From the NCBI GenBank assembly GCA_944323645.1, contig CALUTE010000003.1, forward strand, positions 78,612 to 142,611: 64,000 bases of DNA, given 5' to 3'. The notes under the pieces are model-generated. The model made no database searches. It saw only the letters and a list, made by a program, of their open reading frames with translations, and was not told the DNA's origin. Each line of letters begins with the position of its first letter. Within the stretch, counting starts at the first letter, position 1. The stretch comes from an uncultured Helicobacter sp. (GTDB lineage Bacteria > Campylobacterota > Campylobacteria > Campylobacterales > Helicobacteraceae). A program made the position numbers and the translations under genes. This document shows, piece after piece, positions 63,932 to 64,000 of the stretch.

Positions 63932-64000
63932 CTAAAACTTCTTTTTCTCCACATCAGCAAGTATCTCATTAGCTATGCCATTGACCTTTTGTGTAATTCC
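63932..64000 (-). CDS. Partial protein, C-terminal end entering from the right edge
   Basis: Minus-strand frame open from the window edge to a TAG at 63932, reading ITQKVNGIANEILADVEKKK and F. Only 22 codons are visible, so function cannot be judged; the helical, protein-like composition and ordinary stop support a real gene end. Confidence 0.35.
   Translation of the reverse strand, partial: GITQKVNGIANEILADVEKKKF

Noticed and set aside
63751..63972. 73-codon plus-strand frame near the right edge
   Set aside because: No ribosome binding site or recognisable motif, and it overlaps the likely end of a minus-strand gene.
1..64000. CRISPR arrays, tRNA or rRNA genes, insertion sequences
   Set aside because: I looked in the gaps for spaced direct repeats, cloverleaf-type sequences, transposase motifs and terminal inverted repeats and found none.

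Overview
The window looks like chromosome of a non-pylori (probably enterohepatic) Helicobacter. The evidence is an AT-rich base composition; a CheA-CheY fusion downstream of a CheV; the gene order ddl / alpha-beta hydrolase / murF / HIT protein and pal / TPR protein / slyD, as in H. pylori; an MqnE of the futalosine menaquinone route; LutABC; many short outer-membrane beta-barrel proteins ending in Phe; and homopolymer tracts next to such genes. I see no rRNA, tRNA, insertion sequence or CRISPR array. One structural RNA, the RNase P RNA, is clear.

Layout. 1-5440: remains of a phage-like or integrative element. One very large polyvalent protein gene (RelA/SpoT-like N-terminal part, long middle, PBECR/DUF3519 nuclease C-terminal part) is broken by at least three frame changes and one in-frame stop; a partial gene runs off the left edge. 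5500-7355: two outer-membrane barrels behind a T14 tract. 7720-13739: amino-acid exporter, lactate utilisation lutABC, biotin synthase, a bacteriohemerythrin with a Cys4 tail and an HdeD-like membrane protein. 13749-23651: AddB-like nuclease, a small barrel, truA, an operon of PEP synthase and an LpoB-like lipoprotein, purL, and a META-domain protein. 23667-27312: accessory block with a membrane protein, an orphan adenine methyltransferase, trans-aconitate methyltransferase, a MerR regulator and an 80-residue protein. 27440-34950: Rep-type helicase, a giant AsmA-like protein, mltG (divergent and overlapping) and an LpxH-like phosphoesterase. 35026-38913: chemotaxis core cheV-cheAY-cheW. 39043-43629: ogt, yebC, cadA, rnpB, yceI. 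43757-54653: tsaD; lolA-slyD-cpoB-pal; mqnE-flhB; ankyrin protein; ddl-hydrolase/acylphosphatase-murF-HIT. 54921-59383: a barrel behind a G10 tract, transaldolase, another barrel, dnaJ. 59492-64000: accessory end with a TfoX-N protein, unknown membrane and secreted proteins, a divergent HxlR / NAD(P)-binding pair, and decayed genes.

How it fits together. Housekeeping genes are packed in short operons, often with TAATG or SD-over-stop junctions. Envelope functions dominate: peptidoglycan (ddl, murF, mltG, LpoB-like), lipoprotein and outer-membrane integrity (lolA, pal, cpoB, AsmA-like) and surface barrels. The most unusual points are two barrel genes with long homopolymers just upstream (likely phase variation), the antisense overlap of mltG and the AsmA-like gene through a shared 9-bp A/T run, a hydrolase-acylphosphatase fusion, and a strong excess of the 7-mer AGATTCT/AGAATCT on both strands, inside and outside genes.
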